Below, in pieces: positions 39,916 through 48,110 of a DNA stretch of 52,365 nt. The DNA is taken from NCBI RefSeq assembly GCF_004123905.1, contig NZ_MZXW01000045.1, positions 1-52,365 of the forward strand, written 5' to 3'. Numbering within the stretch: the stretch's first letter is position 1; the number at the start of each line of letters is the position of its first letter. A program made the translations under genes and the position numbers. Source of the DNA: Bradyrhizobium betae. Its GTDB lineage: Bacteria; Pseudomonadota; Alphaproteobacteria; Rhizobiales; Xanthobacteraceae. Below the pieces are notes generated by a model, which was not told where the DNA came from, ran no database searches, and saw only the letters and a program-made list of their open reading frames with translations.

Positions 39916-41058
39916 ATGTTCATTCCCGACAAGCTGCACTGGGCTGCCGATCGTTTGAGAGCGGGGCGGCGCGTTAACCGCATTACAGTTCGAGATTTCT
40001 TGGGAATTTTTGGAGCTGAGCGCCGTGGCTCAATAAAGGTTCAGGCCATTCGGGAAGCTCTCGATGCCTTGAACCTTACCACTGATCCTGATTTTGAATT
40101 GACTTGGATCGACGAACCTATTTGGCTTCGACTTAAAGATGGCGCCCAAGTTGCAGCGGCTCCAAACATCACCATCGAAGGTATTGCCAGCGATGCGGAG
40201 CTTGAGGGATCGGCAACATCGCCAGCTCAAGCCGCCGTGCCGGCCGAGCCTCCGCTTACATCGACCGCACCTGAAACCCCCACTCGTTCGGAAATTGTAG
40301 ATGGCCTTTCTGGGGACGATCCGACTTTTCGCATCGGAAGCCTCCCTGCCGCGAACAAAGCTTTGATTGCAATAAGCAACGATGCCCCGCTCAACAAAGC
40401 CATCACGCTGATGCTCCAGTACGACTTTTCGCAGCTTCCCGTGATGCAAGGAGAGCGCGACGTAAAGGGTGTAATAACTTGGAAGTCGATTGGCCTGAAG
40501 CTCGCAATGGGACAAAAATGCGTGTCGGTCGGCGATTGTCGTGAAGAAATACGAATTATCGACTCGAACCGAACGTTGTTCGAAGCCATTCCAACAATTG
40601 TCGAGTTTGGTTATACGCTTGTACGAAATCAGCAAGATCGTCGCATCACGGGTATTATAACAGCGAGTGACCTTAGCCTCCAATTTCAGTCGCTTTCTGA
40701 GCCATTTCTCCTGCTGAGAGAAATAGAACTACACATCCGGCGAATCTTGGGAAAAAAGGTCACTGAGTCCGATTTCCAAATTCTCGAAGGCGCTGCACCT
40801 TCGAATCGCAAGGTTAGCCAGATAGAAGAACTCACTCTTGGGCAATACATCAGACTGTTTCAGCATCCGGACATTTGGACGAAGCTAGCGCTAAGCATTG
40901 ACGCCACTGAGTTTGTTCAGCTACTTGATCAAGTCCGAGAAATACGGAATGAGGTCATGCATTTCGATAGGGATCCAATGACAAAGGATCAGCTGGACAC
41001 GTTGAAGCGCGCAACACGGTTCATGCAGCACCTTTACGAATTCATTCCAAGTCACTAG
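39916..41058 (+). CDS. Winged-helix/CBS-pair/HEPN-like protein in an AT-richer island
   Basis: 380 residues. Residues 1-75 (LHWAADRLRAGRRVNRITVR, RGSIKVQAIREALDALNL) look like a winged-helix reader. After an Ala/Pro linker comes a CBS pair (about 150-275: APLNKAITLMLQYDFSQLPV, VKGVITWKSIG, ITGIITASDLS). The helical C terminus contains IRNEVMHFDRDP, where RNEVMH (Arg344 to His349) fits the Rx4-6H motif of HEPN ribonucleases, Swt1-like. Base and codon use (ATA, AAT, TTA-type) are AT-richer than every neighbour, pointing to transfer. Possibly an adenine-nucleotide-gated RNase in defence. The domain call is by eye. Confidence 0.7.
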   Translation: MFIPDKLHWAADRLRAGRRVNRITVRDFLGIFGAERRGSIKVQAIREALDALNLTTDPDFELTWIDEPIWLRLKDGAQVAAAPNITIEGIASDAELEGSATSPAQAAVPAEPPLTSTAPETPTRSEIVDGLSGDDPTFRIGSLPAANKALIAISNDAPLNKAITLMLQYDFSQLPVMQGERDVKGVITWKSIGLKLAMGQKCVSVGDCREEIRIIDSNRTLFEAIPTIVEFGYTLVRNQQDRRITGIITASDLSLQFQSLSEPFLLLREIELHIRRILGKKVTESDFQILEGAAPSNRKVSQIEELTLGQYIRLFQHPDIWTKLALSIDATEFVQLLDQVREIRNEVMHFDRDPMTKDQLDTLKRATRFMQHLYEFIPSH

Positions 41059-41625
41059 TTGCGCGTGGCACGCCTCTTTGCTTCTCCCGGAGCCAGAATC
41101 TCGTCCCTCTCGGAAGCTCTTCTCGAAAGACTCCCCGACCAGCTCCGCCTCAACCTCCGCCTCGTCTTCGTCGGCACCGCCGCCTCGACGCGCTCGGCTG
41201 AACTCGGGCACTACTACGCCCATCCCGGCAACCGCTTCTGGCGCGCGATCCATGAGGCCGGGATTACGCCGCGGCGGTATCAGCCGGGCGAGTTCGCATC
41301 GTTGATCGAGCTCGGGATCGGCTTCACCGATCTGTCCAAGTCGGGCGCCGGGATGGATCATCAGATCGCGGCTGAGACGATCGACGTATCAGGCTTCAGG
41401 ACCAAGATCGAAAAGTATCGGCCGAGGACGATTGCGTTCACGAGCAAGAGGGCGGCGAGCTTGTTTTATGGCAGGCCGTCGAGCAGGATCGCGCTGGGGC
41501 GACAGCCGCGCGACGAAAGCTTGCCGGAGATCTTCGTGCTGCCCTCGCCGTCGGGTGCGGCGTCGGGGCATTGGACGATCGAGCCGTGGCGGGAGCTTGC
41601 GGCATGGATCTATCGCGCGCGCTGA
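41059..41625 (+). CDS. Uracil/mismatch DNA glycosylase (Mug/TDG-like)
   Basis: 188 residues if begun at TTG 41059, directly abutting the previous stop. LVFVGTAASTRSAELGHYYA, HPGNRFWRAIHEAGITPRRY, IGFTDLSKSGAGMD and IFVLPSPSGAASGHW match the Mug/TDG-like superfamily (GxxPG-type loop replaced by GTAAS, Leu-loop LPSPSG). It excises uracil or thymine from mismatches in base-excision repair. The first ~20 residues are unlike the rest, and no ATG or ribosome site is visible, so the true start may be lost or downstream. It lies right at the edge of the AT-rich island. Confidence 0.82.
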   Translation: MRVARLFASPGARISSLSEALLERLPDQLRLNLRLVFVGTAASTRSAELGHYYAHPGNRFWRAIHEAGITPRRYQPGEFASLIELGIGFTDLSKSGAGMDHQIAAETIDVSGFRTKIEKYRPRTIAFTSKRAASLFYGRPSSRIALGRQPRDESLPEIFVLPSPSGAASGHWTIEPWRELAAWIYRAR

Positions 41626-41654
41626 ACGGTTTAATCCCGGGGCGCCTCCGCCCT

Positions 41655-41779
41655 CGTGTCCCGGGCAAGCGCAGCGCAGACCCGGGATCCAGAGGCTCCG
41701 GGCACGGATCCGTCATGGGCCCGGCTCTGCAGCGCATCACGCCGCAAGTGGCGGCGCGCTGCGCTGCGTCCGGGGCACA
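41655..41779. repeat. Inverted repeat with CGTGTCCCGGG / CCGGGGCACAC ends
   Basis: A degenerate palindromic element (GTGTCCCGGGCAAGCGCAGC at one end, CTGCGCTGCGTCCGGGGCAC at the other) fills the 237-bp gap between the glycosylase and the first GST gene. It is another dispersed bradyrhizobial family. Confidence 0.7.
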
Positions 41780-41862
41780 CCACCACTCTCATTTCGCACT
41801 AGCCTGTCGGAAACTGCGTCCGTCGTTCGTCCTCTGTAAACAGACCACCCCGGAGCCCCCCG

Positions 41863-42510
41863 ATGCCCACCATCACCGCCTTCGAAAGCTCACCCGACCG
41901 CGGCAGGGGACAGGCGCGCGACATGCGGGTTCGCTGGGCGCTCGAGGAGGTTGGGCAGCCCTACGACGTTCGCCTCGTGTCGTTCGCGGCGATGAAAGAA
42001 CCGGCGCATCTTGCGCTGCATCCGTTCGGGCAGATTCCGACCTTCGAGGACGGCGACCTCGCCCTGTTCGAGACTGGTGCGATCGTGCTTCATATCGGCG
42101 AGCGCCACGCCGGGCTGCTGCCGCTTGAGGCGAACGCGCGGGCCCGCGCGATCGCGTGGATGTTTGCCGCGCTGAACACGCTGGAGCCGCCGATCGTCGA
42201 GCTCGGGATGGCGATGCTGTTCGAGCGCGACAAGAGCTGGTACGCGGAGCGCCTGCCCATGCTCCAGGAGCGCGTCCGTACTCGCCTCGGCGAATTGTCC
42301 CGTCGCCTCGGCCGTGCCGACTGGCTCGATGGCGCCTTCAGCGCCGGCGATCTCATGATGGTCACGGTGCTACGAAGGTTGAACACATCCGGCCTGCTGG
42401 ACGAGTACGCCGACCTCGCCGCCTATGTCGCGCGCGGCGAGGCGCGGCCGGCGTTCCGGCGGGCGTTTGATGCGCAGCTGGCGGTGTTCAGGGCTGCGTC
42501 GGGTTCGTAG
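41863..42510 (+). CDS. Glutathione S-transferase family protein 1
   Basis: 215 residues. Thioredoxin-like N domain (about 1-80): ITAFESSPDRGRGQARDMRV, LEEVGQPYDVRLVSFAAM and FGQIPTFEDGDLALFETGAI with the glutathione-contact ETGAI. All-helical C domain (about 90-205): SWYAERLPMLQERVRTRLGE and GAFSAGDLMMVTVLRRL. It is cytoplasmic and conjugates or reduces electrophiles. The stop codon TAG at 42508 lies inside the dispersed repeat at 42506, so the repeat reaches into the gene end. Confidence 0.92.
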   Translation: MPTITAFESSPDRGRGQARDMRVRWALEEVGQPYDVRLVSFAAMKEPAHLALHPFGQIPTFEDGDLALFETGAIVLHIGERHAGLLPLEANARARAIAWMFAALNTLEPPIVELGMAMLFERDKSWYAERLPMLQERVRTRLGELSRRLGRADWLDGAFSAGDLMMVTVLRRLNTSGLLDEYADLAAYVARGEARPAFRRAFDAQLAVFRAASGS

Positions 42511-42656
42511 GGTGGAGTAGCCGCGCGGCGGCGCGAAGCGCTGTCCGCGCTGCGTAACCCACCGCTTCTGTTTCCGCAGCTACCGATATGGTGGGTTACG
42601 CCTTGCGCCGTCACGCGTGGAGGGAGCGCGCTTGTGGGCGGCTAACCCACCCTACG
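42506..42656. repeat. TAGGGTGGGTTA-type palindromic repeat, copy 1
   Basis: It begins CGTAGGGTGGAGTAGCC, contains GCGTAACCCACCGCTTCTG, and ends GGCTAACCCACCCTACG, so the ends are inverted. It overlaps the stop of the first GST gene. A second copy lies at 43851-43965 after the second GST gene. Confidence 0.88.
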
Positions 42657-42747
42657 CCACTGTTGCAAGCGTCTCACCCCGGCGATACGACTCGAGATGG
42701 AAGAGCCTGATATCAACCGGGCCGCATCATCCAGGGAAGGCACCGCC

Positions 42748-43140
42748 ATGAGCGAGGATCTGACCGGTGTCTGGGACGGCAGCTACATTCAACCGGGCAC
42801 CGGAATGGTCACGTTCACGGCGACGCTGGTCGAATCCAGCGGCGCGCTCAGCGGTGATGTCACCGAGCCCTGCTCGAACCCGCGCTGCCCGCTCCGCACC
42901 CACAACGCCTCGATTGCGGGCCAACGCTCCGGCAGTGCGGTCTCTTTCGTCAAACGTTACGAGCCGCCCGGCTACGGCTTCGACACGGTGCATTACGAAG
43001 GCACTGTCAATGCCGAGGTCACCGAGATCGACGGGCGCTGGCGGCTGCCGGGCTTTTCCGGCGCGTTCCTGATGATCCGCGCCGGCAAGGCTGCGCAAGC
43101 CGTCAAGACAGACAAGCGGGCCAAGGTGCCATCGCGCTGA
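42748..43140 (+). CDS. Conserved beta-rich protein of unknown function
   Basis: 130 residues from ATG 42748 (GGAAGG upstream). It opens MSEDLTGVWDGSYIQPGTGM, then VTFTATLVESSGALSGDVTE, with two close cysteines (PCSNPRCPL) and YEGTVNAEVTEIDGRWRLPG. The alternation of strands suggests a small calycin-like barrel. There is no signal or membrane segment, and I do not recognise a family. The second GST gene follows after 12 bases on the same strand, so the two are probably cotranscribed. Confidence 0.7.
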   Translation: MSEDLTGVWDGSYIQPGTGMVTFTATLVESSGALSGDVTEPCSNPRCPLRTHNASIAGQRSGSAVSFVKRYEPPGYGFDTVHYEGTVNAEVTEIDGRWRLPGFSGAFLMIRAGKAAQAVKTDKRAKVPSR

Positions 43141-43152
43141 AGGGAGCGACAG

Positions 43153-43848
43153 ATGCTGACCCTCTACTCCTACCCAGACCTGTTCGGCGTCGCCGACAAC
43201 AACGGCTACGGCCTCAAGGTCTACGCCTTCCTGAAACTCGCCGGCGTGCCGTTCGTGCACGAGCATGTGTTCGATGCCTCCACGGCACCGCGCGGGCAGC
43301 TGCCCTATGTCGTCGACGACGGCGAGACCATCGGCGACAGCGAGACCATCATCGCGCACGCCATCGCGAAATACGGCCTGGGCATCGATGCGGCGCTGTC
43401 AGCCGAGCAGCGCCGGACCAACCACTTCGTCACGCGCATGCTCGACGACCTCTATTGGGTCATGTCCTATTCGCGGTGGAAGGACGAGCGCTATTATCCG
43501 GCGTTTCGCGACGGCTTCATCGCGCAGCATCCGCAGATCAATGCCGACGGATTCGAGAAGGCGAAAGCGTATAACGCGCAGCGCTATCACTACCAGGGCA
43601 TCGGCCGCTACACGCCCGATCAGGCTTACGCGCGAGGGTTGGCCGACTTGCAGGCCCTGGCGGAGATCGTGCCCATCGCTGGCTTCGTGCACGGCGCGAA
43701 GCCGACCAGCTGTGATGCCGGCATCTACGGCTTTGTCGCCAACATCCACTATTTTCCGATCCCGACACCGCTGAAGGCGTTCGTCGATGCGCACGCAAAC
43801 CTCGTCAAGCATTGCGAGGCGATTCATGCGATGGTCGGAAGATCGTAA
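43153..43848 (+). CDS. Glutathione S-transferase family protein 2
   Basis: 231 residues: N-terminal thioredoxin-like fold (MLTLYSYPDLFGVADNNGYG, FLKLAGVPFVHEHVFDASTA, GQLPYVVDDGETIGDSETII) with the ETI/DSE glutathione loop, then helical domain (HFVTRMLDDLYWVMSYSRWK, FVHGAKPTSCDAGIYGFVAN). The Met-Leu-Thr-Leu start and the C-domain resemble metaxin-like/GST members of alphaproteobacteria. GAAGGGAGC precedes ATG 43153. A dispersed repeat follows directly after its stop. Confidence 0.92.
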   Translation: MLTLYSYPDLFGVADNNGYGLKVYAFLKLAGVPFVHEHVFDASTAPRGQLPYVVDDGETIGDSETIIAHAIAKYGLGIDAALSAEQRRTNHFVTRMLDDLYWVMSYSRWKDERYYPAFRDGFIAQHPQINADGFEKAKAYNAQRYHYQGIGRYTPDQAYARGLADLQALAEIVPIAGFVHGAKPTSCDAGIYGFVANIHYFPIPTPLKAFVDAHANLVKHCEAIHAMVGRS

Positions 43849-43850
43849 TT

Positions 43851-43965
43851 CGTAGGGTGGGTTAGCCGAAGGCGTAACCCACCTCTTCTGTTTCCACGGC
43901 GGCGGAATGGTGGGTTACGCCGGGCGACCGCGCTTCGCGCAGCCGCACGGCTAACCCACCCTACG
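43851..43965. repeat. TAGGGTGGGTTA-type palindromic repeat, copy 2
   Basis: The ends CGTAGGGTGGGTTAGCC and GGCTAACCCACCCTACG are perfect inverted copies of 17 bases. The inner block GTAACCCACC...GGTGGGTTAC is itself inverted. It lies between the convergent second GST gene and the unknown gene at 43976. Confidence 0.93.
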
Positions 43966-43975
43966 GCACCGCCTT

Positions 43976-44410
43976 CTACCGCATCGTGATCGCGAGCCCG
44001 CTGAGATCGGCGTTCGCCATCAGGCCGACCTGCGTGCCCGACAGTTCCAGCACCGCGCCCTTCTGGTTGGTCAGCACGATGGCGCGGGCGCCGCGGCCGA
44101 CCGCGATGCCGGCGCCGGCGGCCCCGTAGACACCGGCGACATCGGAGGGCCGGTTGATGTTGGAGACGCGGCCGCGCAGCACGGTCCTGGAGCCGCCGAA
44201 GACGAGGCCGTAATCGAGCCCGCCGGTGGAGAGCGAATAGGCGCGGCCGCGGAAGTTCAGCACGCCCGAGCCGCCGGACCCGCCGATGATCCAGCCCGCC
44301 TTGTAGATCGTCAGCACCACGGTGCCGCCGTCGGCCATCGCCGAGGTCGAGAGGCCGGCAAGCGCGGCAAGGCCGACCAGCGCGGCGCGAAGGGTGGTGG
44401 CGATCTTCAT
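43976..44410 (-). CDS. Small Gly-rich exported protein of unknown function
   Basis: 144 residues with a clear signal peptide (MKIATTLRAALVGLAALAGL...AMA). The mature part is a Gly-rich strand pattern: GTVVLTIYKAGWIIGGSGGS, GLDYGLVFGGSRTVLRGRVS, GVYGAAGAGIAVGRGARAIV. It somewhat resembles DUF1134/Ysc84-type periplasmic proteins, but I cannot assign it. A longer frame (to 44524) lacks a credible start. GGAGATACTCC flanks ATG 44410 as a ribosome site. Confidence 0.8.
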   Translation of the reverse strand: MKIATTLRAALVGLAALAGLSTSAMADGGTVVLTIYKAGWIIGGSGGSGVLNFRGRAYSLSTGGLDYGLVFGGSRTVLRGRVSNINRPSDVAGVYGAAGAGIAVGRGARAIVLTNQKGAVLELSGTQVGLMANADLSGLAITMR

Positions 44411-44901
44411 GGAGTATCTCCGGGGGCTATTTTTCAAAGGAGGAAACGAATCAGACGCGACAAATCTATCCGATCGATCGCGGCGGCAACATGATGGGTG
44501 GACGTGAGGCGCGAGGTGCAGCAACCCACTCAGCTGTCATCGCCCGGCCAGTGCGCAATTGCGCACTAGGACCGGGCGATCCAGTATTCCAGAGACGCTT
44601 GTGATTGGATCGAGAGACCGCGGCGTACTGGATGCCCCGGTCAAGCCGGGGCATGACGGCGGAGTTTGAGGCTCCACACCGACCACCGCCAGCATGCCAT
44701 TCTGCCCCTGTTTTGCCCGACGGCGCAAGCAAAAATTTCGCGCTTCCCGAATTCGAGAAAACCATCAATGATTTCCGCTATGTCCCTACTGTGCATGGGG
44801 TTGTTTTCGAATTTTTGTTTCTGCCTCCTCTCCCGAATGCCGATTGCATCTCCCCTGCATGTCGCTACCCTCACGCGTCTCAGCCCTTCCGAGGTGATCC
44901 C
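44411..44901. other. Gene-free gap with REP composite and AT-rich segment
   Basis: 491 bases between the divergent Gly-rich gene and the RidA gene. It holds the REP composite at 44535-44657 and, at about 44725-44835, an AT-rich stretch that probably carries the RidA promoter. No convincing gene. Confidence 0.7.
44535..44657. repeat. REP-like composite with intact TCAAG loop
   Basis: The left unit TGTCATCGCCCGG includes the perfect GTGCGCAATTGCGCAC (44551-44566). The right unit is GATGCCCCGG-TCAAG-CCGGGGCATGAC, an intact palindrome whose loop TCAAG is the sequence abutting both IS481 ends. Same composite as 36145-36265. Confidence 0.88.
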
Positions 44902-45285
44902 ATGCCGATCCAGCATTTCGCGCCCCCGCCCCACGTGAAGGCGCCGCCGCTGTCCTTTGCGACGCGCGTCGGCGACCTCCTGTTCGTCTCCGGCATTCCC
45001 GGCTTCGACGCCAATGGCGCGCTACCCGACGGTTTCGAGACGCAGTTCGCCAATGTCGTCGTCAACATCAATCGGGTGCTGGACGAGGCCGGTGCAACCG
45101 TCCGCGACCTCGTCAAGGTCAACGTGCTCCTGACCCGCGCCTCGGACGTTGCCGCCATGAACGCGCTCTATGCCGGCGCCTTCGGCCCGCCGCCCTATCC
45201 TGCCCGCACGACTTGCGTGGTGCAGGCGCTGCCGGATCCGAAAATGCTGATCGAGATCGAGGCGGTGGCGTCGCTTTCGAAGTGA
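44902..45285 (+). CDS. RidA-family (YjgF/YER057c/UK114) deaminase-like protein
   Basis: 127 residues. SFATRVGDLLFVSGIPGFDA, FETQFANVVVNINRVLDEAG, LVKVNVLLTRASDVAAMNAL and YPARTTCVVQALPDPKMLIE IEA are the RidA trimer fold; the usual catalytic Arg is in PARTT and the Glu in IEIEAVA. It hydrolyses reactive enamine/imine intermediates from PLP enzymes. ATG 44902 follows GAGGTGATCCC. It is monocistronic. Confidence 0.93.
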   Translation: MPIQHFAPPPHVKAPPLSFATRVGDLLFVSGIPGFDANGALPDGFETQFANVVVNINRVLDEAGATVRDLVKVNVLLTRASDVAAMNALYAGAFGPPPYPARTTCVVQALPDPKMLIEIEAVASLSK

Positions 45286-45440
45286 GCTGCGCCGGGGGCG
45301 TGTGACTTGCCGGGCACTCGGCCGAACCAAGTTGCCTGCTCCGTCTGACATATCCGTGAACGGCCGCTCCCCCGCTTGCAAAGGGCCTGCTTTTACCGCA
45401 CGAATTTTCGAGCCACACTTCCCCCACAAGGAGATACTTC

Positions 45441-45701
45441 ATGCGTCGCGTTCTCGCCCTTTGTGCCGTTGCCGGCATCGCCACCTCCGTGTTCGCCGCG
45501 CCGGCCTCGGCGGCGGTCGGCTATTACGTGATCCGCTGGGACAACACCGGCATCTGCCAGGTCTGGAACGAAGACCTGAAGTACAAACCGTTCCAGTGGG
45601 GCGTCTCGACCTACAAGGTCGTCAGCAAGCCGCTCCCGACCTTCACGGCCGCCTCCGACCTCCAGATCAAGCTGCGCGCCGAGCGCAAATGCACTCTCTA
45701 G
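45441..45701 (+). CDS. Small exported protein of unknown function
   Basis: 86 residues: signal peptide MRRVLALCAVAGIATSVFAA ending ASAA, then a compact 60-residue domain with YYVIRWDNTGICQVWNEDLK and LQIKLRAERKCTL; two cysteines could form a disulfide. AAGGAGATA upstream is a strong ribosome site. It resembles small conserved rhizobial secreted proteins I have seen unnamed. No function can be assigned. Confidence 0.75.
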   Translation: MRRVLALCAVAGIATSVFAAPASAAVGYYVIRWDNTGICQVWNEDLKYKPFQWGVSTYKVVSKPLPTFTAASDLQIKLRAERKCTL

Positions 45702-45902
45702 GCTTCACGCGACAGATCGGATTTCGAGGGCGGGCTGCGCGAGCGGTCCGCCCTTCTTCTTTTGCAGGCACCGCCTCGGTTTCAGCCGCAGACCCGCGGG
45801 CACGCCTTGAACCTGACCGGTATGCGGAACTACTCACATTTTGACCGGGACGTGGCTGGTCAAAATTCGGTCGGCGGACGACAAGGATCGGGCAAGGATG
45901 CG

Positions 45903-46538
45903 ATGCGTGCAACGACGACAGCAACAGTTCTCGCCGCATCACTCCTGCTCGCCGCAACTGCGCAGGCGCAGGCCCCGCAATCCTTCCGCGTGATCTCGCC
46001 GATCTTCGGCCAGCTCGTCTCCTTCGCGATGCCGTCGAATTTTTCAGTAGTGTTCGAGAACACCAAGGGCGGCCACTACATCCGCGAAGCCGTGATCAAG
46101 GGCGAGACGCCCGAGCGCTGGACCCAGATGATCACCGTCACGGGCGAGAAGGGCATGACGCTCACGCCTAGCGCCTCGCCCGAGAAATTCGCAGGCACCA
46201 TCGCCGGCGGTTTCAAATCGGCCTGCCCCGACAGCTTTGCGGCGAGACCGCTCGGTGCGCTGAAGTTCGGCCGCTTCGAGGGGTTTGGCGCCGTGATCGG
46301 CTGCGGCCGCGTCGACAGCGGCCCGACCCGGCACAGCGAGACCGCGCTGCTGATCGCGCTGAAGGGCACGGCCGACTATTACACCATCCAATGGGCCGAG
46401 CGCGGTCCCGAAAGCGACGAGCCACCGGTCAACGACGAGCGCTGGCAAAAGCGACTGCTCGACCTGAGCCCGATCGAGCTCTGCCCGATCGTAGCAGGCG
46501 AAGCCGCGCCCTATCCGAGCTGCGTCAACAAGAGCTGA
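45903..46538 (+). CDS. Exported protein of unknown function
   Basis: 211 residues from ATG 45903: signal peptide (TVLAASLLLAATAQAQA), then a beta-rich domain: SFRVISPIFGQLVSFAMPSN, YIREAVIKGETPERWTQMIT, ALKFGRFEGFGAVIGCGRVD, YYTIQWAERGP. Four cysteines are spaced as two likely disulfides. A longer in-frame extension to 45762 lacks a signal and is rejected. Family unknown; periplasmic by signal. It is convergent with the J-domain gene, five bases apart. Confidence 0.75.
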   Translation: MRATTTATVLAASLLLAATAQAQAPQSFRVISPIFGQLVSFAMPSNFSVVFENTKGGHYIREAVIKGETPERWTQMITVTGEKGMTLTPSASPEKFAGTIAGGFKSACPDSFAARPLGALKFGRFEGFGAVIGCGRVDSGPTRHSETALLIALKGTADYYTIQWAERGPESDEPPVNDERWQKRLLDLSPIELCPIVAGEAAPYPSCVNKS

Positions 46539-46543
46539 GGCTC

Positions 46544-47029
46544 TCACGCGTCCTTGTGCGCGCCGGGATGAATCAAAATATCGCGCGCGGCGGCGAGGTC
46601 GATGAAGGCTTCTGCGCTGCCGCCCTGGTCAGGATGCATGCCCTTGGCGGCGCGGCGATAGGCCCGGTTGATGTCCTCGCAGGTGAGCTGCACCGCGAGC
46701 GGCAGGCCGAGCATCTTGCGGGCGCGATCCTCGCTGGAGAGCTTCTTCGGCGCGGCGTTGCGACGGCCGAAGCGCGGCGCGGTCAGATCGTGAACGACAT
46801 CGAGGACCACACCGATCCGGCGCCGGGCCGCCAGCGTGACGCCGTGATCGTCATTGTCCGCGGCCTGGCGCAGCACCGGAAGCGCCTGCTCGGCCGCCTG
46901 GCGCAGCATGGTGTCGGTGCTCATCCGCGCGATCTCGGCCACGAGCCGGCCTGCGTCGGTCCAATTAGCAGCCTCCGCCGACCGCAGGCGCTCGAGCGCC
47001 AATTTCCAGGATTCAAGCCGTTCCATCAT
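46544..47029 (-). CDS. J-domain protein
   Basis: 161 residues. The last 55 residues form a short J domain: LTCEDINRAYRRAAKGMHPD, with the HPD tripeptide needed to stimulate DnaK ATPase, then GGSAEAFIDLAAARDILI. The N terminus is helical (MERLESWKLALERLRSAEAA). No Gly/Phe or zinc region, so it is a class III J protein that tethers DnaK to a specific task. The start may be 47029 or the next ATG at 47026; no strong ribosome site. Confidence 0.85.
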   Translation of the reverse strand: MMERLESWKLALERLRSAEAANWTDAGRLVAEIARMSTDTMLRQAAEQALPVLRQAADNDDHGVTLAARRRIGVVLDVVHDLTAPRFGRRNAAPKKLSSEDRARKMLGLPLAVQLTCEDINRAYRRAAKGMHPDQGGSAEAFIDLAAARDILIHPGAHKDA

Positions 47030-47140
47030 GCGCGCAACGTTTAGCAATGAAGATCAGTATGCCAAGGCCGCCGTTTCCGACCCCTTAATTTCGGGTTAGC
47101 CTTTCATGAAACTTAGAAACGAAAACGGGAGGAAATTGCC

Positions 47141-47908
47141 ATGGCGTTGCTCGCAAACCACATCGCCGTCGTCACGGGCGCCGGTTCCGGCATCGGCCGG
47201 GCGATCGCGGCAGGCTATGCGCGCGAGGGCGCGCAAGTGGTGCTGCTCGACGTCAATGCCGACACCGTCGCGGAAGCCGCGAAGGAGATCCGCAACGCCG
47301 GCGGCAAGGCCGAGAGTTTTGCGCTCGATGTGACCAAACGCGATGATTGCTTTGCATTGGCAAAGCAGGTCGCCGACAAGGTCGGACAGGTCTCGATCCT
47401 CGTCAACAATGCCGGCATCACCCGCCGCAACGCCTTCACCGCCGAGACCGAGACGGTGGCGAAGGACTGGAACGACATCATCTCGCTCAACCTCAACGGC
47501 GTCTTCAACATGACGCAGGCGTTCCTCTCGCCGTTGCGCGCAGCCAAGGGCCGCATCGTCAATATCGGCTCGATCCAGTCCTTCGTGCATCTGCGCACAC
47601 CGAGCTCGGCGGCGTATACGACCTCGAAACACGGCGTGCTCGGCTTCACCAAGGCGCTTGCGGTCGAGCTCGGCAGGGAAGGCGTGCGCGTCAACGCGAT
47701 CGGGCCGGGCTTCATCGAAACCAACATCAACGCCAATGTGCGCGCGACCAATCCGGCGCTGGTGCAGGCCTTTGTCGATCACACGCCGCTGGCGCGCACC
47801 GGCAAGCCCGAGGATATCGTGGGACCCGCGATCTTCCTGGCGTCGGATATGTCGGCTTACGTCACAGGAACGATCGTGATGGTGGATGGCGGGTACCGGA
47901 CGGTGTGA
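47141..47908 (+). CDS. SDR-family NAD(P)-dependent oxidoreductase
   Basis: 255 residues of classical SDR: cofactor motif TGAGSGIGRAI (about 12-22), LLDVNAD (acidic after the second strand, favouring NAD), NNAG in ILVNNAGITRRN, catalytic Ser in VNIGSIQSF and Tyr/Lys in YTTSKHG, and PGFIETNINANV. C-terminal DMSAYVTGTIVMVDGGYRTV is standard. Substrate unknown (ketone/alcohol of sugar or fatty type). GGGAGGAAATTGCC gives the ribosome site. It is monocistronic. Confidence 0.95.
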   Translation: MALLANHIAVVTGAGSGIGRAIAAGYAREGAQVVLLDVNADTVAEAAKEIRNAGGKAESFALDVTKRDDCFALAKQVADKVGQVSILVNNAGITRRNAFTAETETVAKDWNDIISLNLNGVFNMTQAFLSPLRAAKGRIVNIGSIQSFVHLRTPSSAAYTTSKHGVLGFTKALAVELGREGVRVNAIGPGFIETNINANVRATNPALVQAFVDHTPLARTGKPEDIVGPAIFLASDMSAYVTGTIVMVDGGYRTV

Positions 47909-48004
47909 AGCGTGACGCACAATACGTCCGCTTCGCTATGCATCTTGTGCCAATCGCGGCCACTCCGCGGCATTCCCAAGGTCATCTCGTGCGATCGCCC
48001 GCGA

Positions 48005-48019
48005 TTAACCTTTCATTAA
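48005..48019 (+). promoter_or_regulatory. Canonical CtrA box TTAA-N7-TTAA
   Basis: TTAACCTTTCATTAA then CC, an exact TTAA-N7-TTAA full CtrA site, located 92 bp upstream of the Fis-type regulator gene. CtrA is the cell-cycle master regulator of alphaproteobacteria. Confidence 0.55.
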
Positions 48020-48110
48020 CCAAACCCGCCCACCGTAGATCTACGGCCTGGGGGTCGTTGTTCTCGATCCGCTTCCAGCGAAGGAAGCGGGCGTTGATCG
48101 GGGTGTGTTG

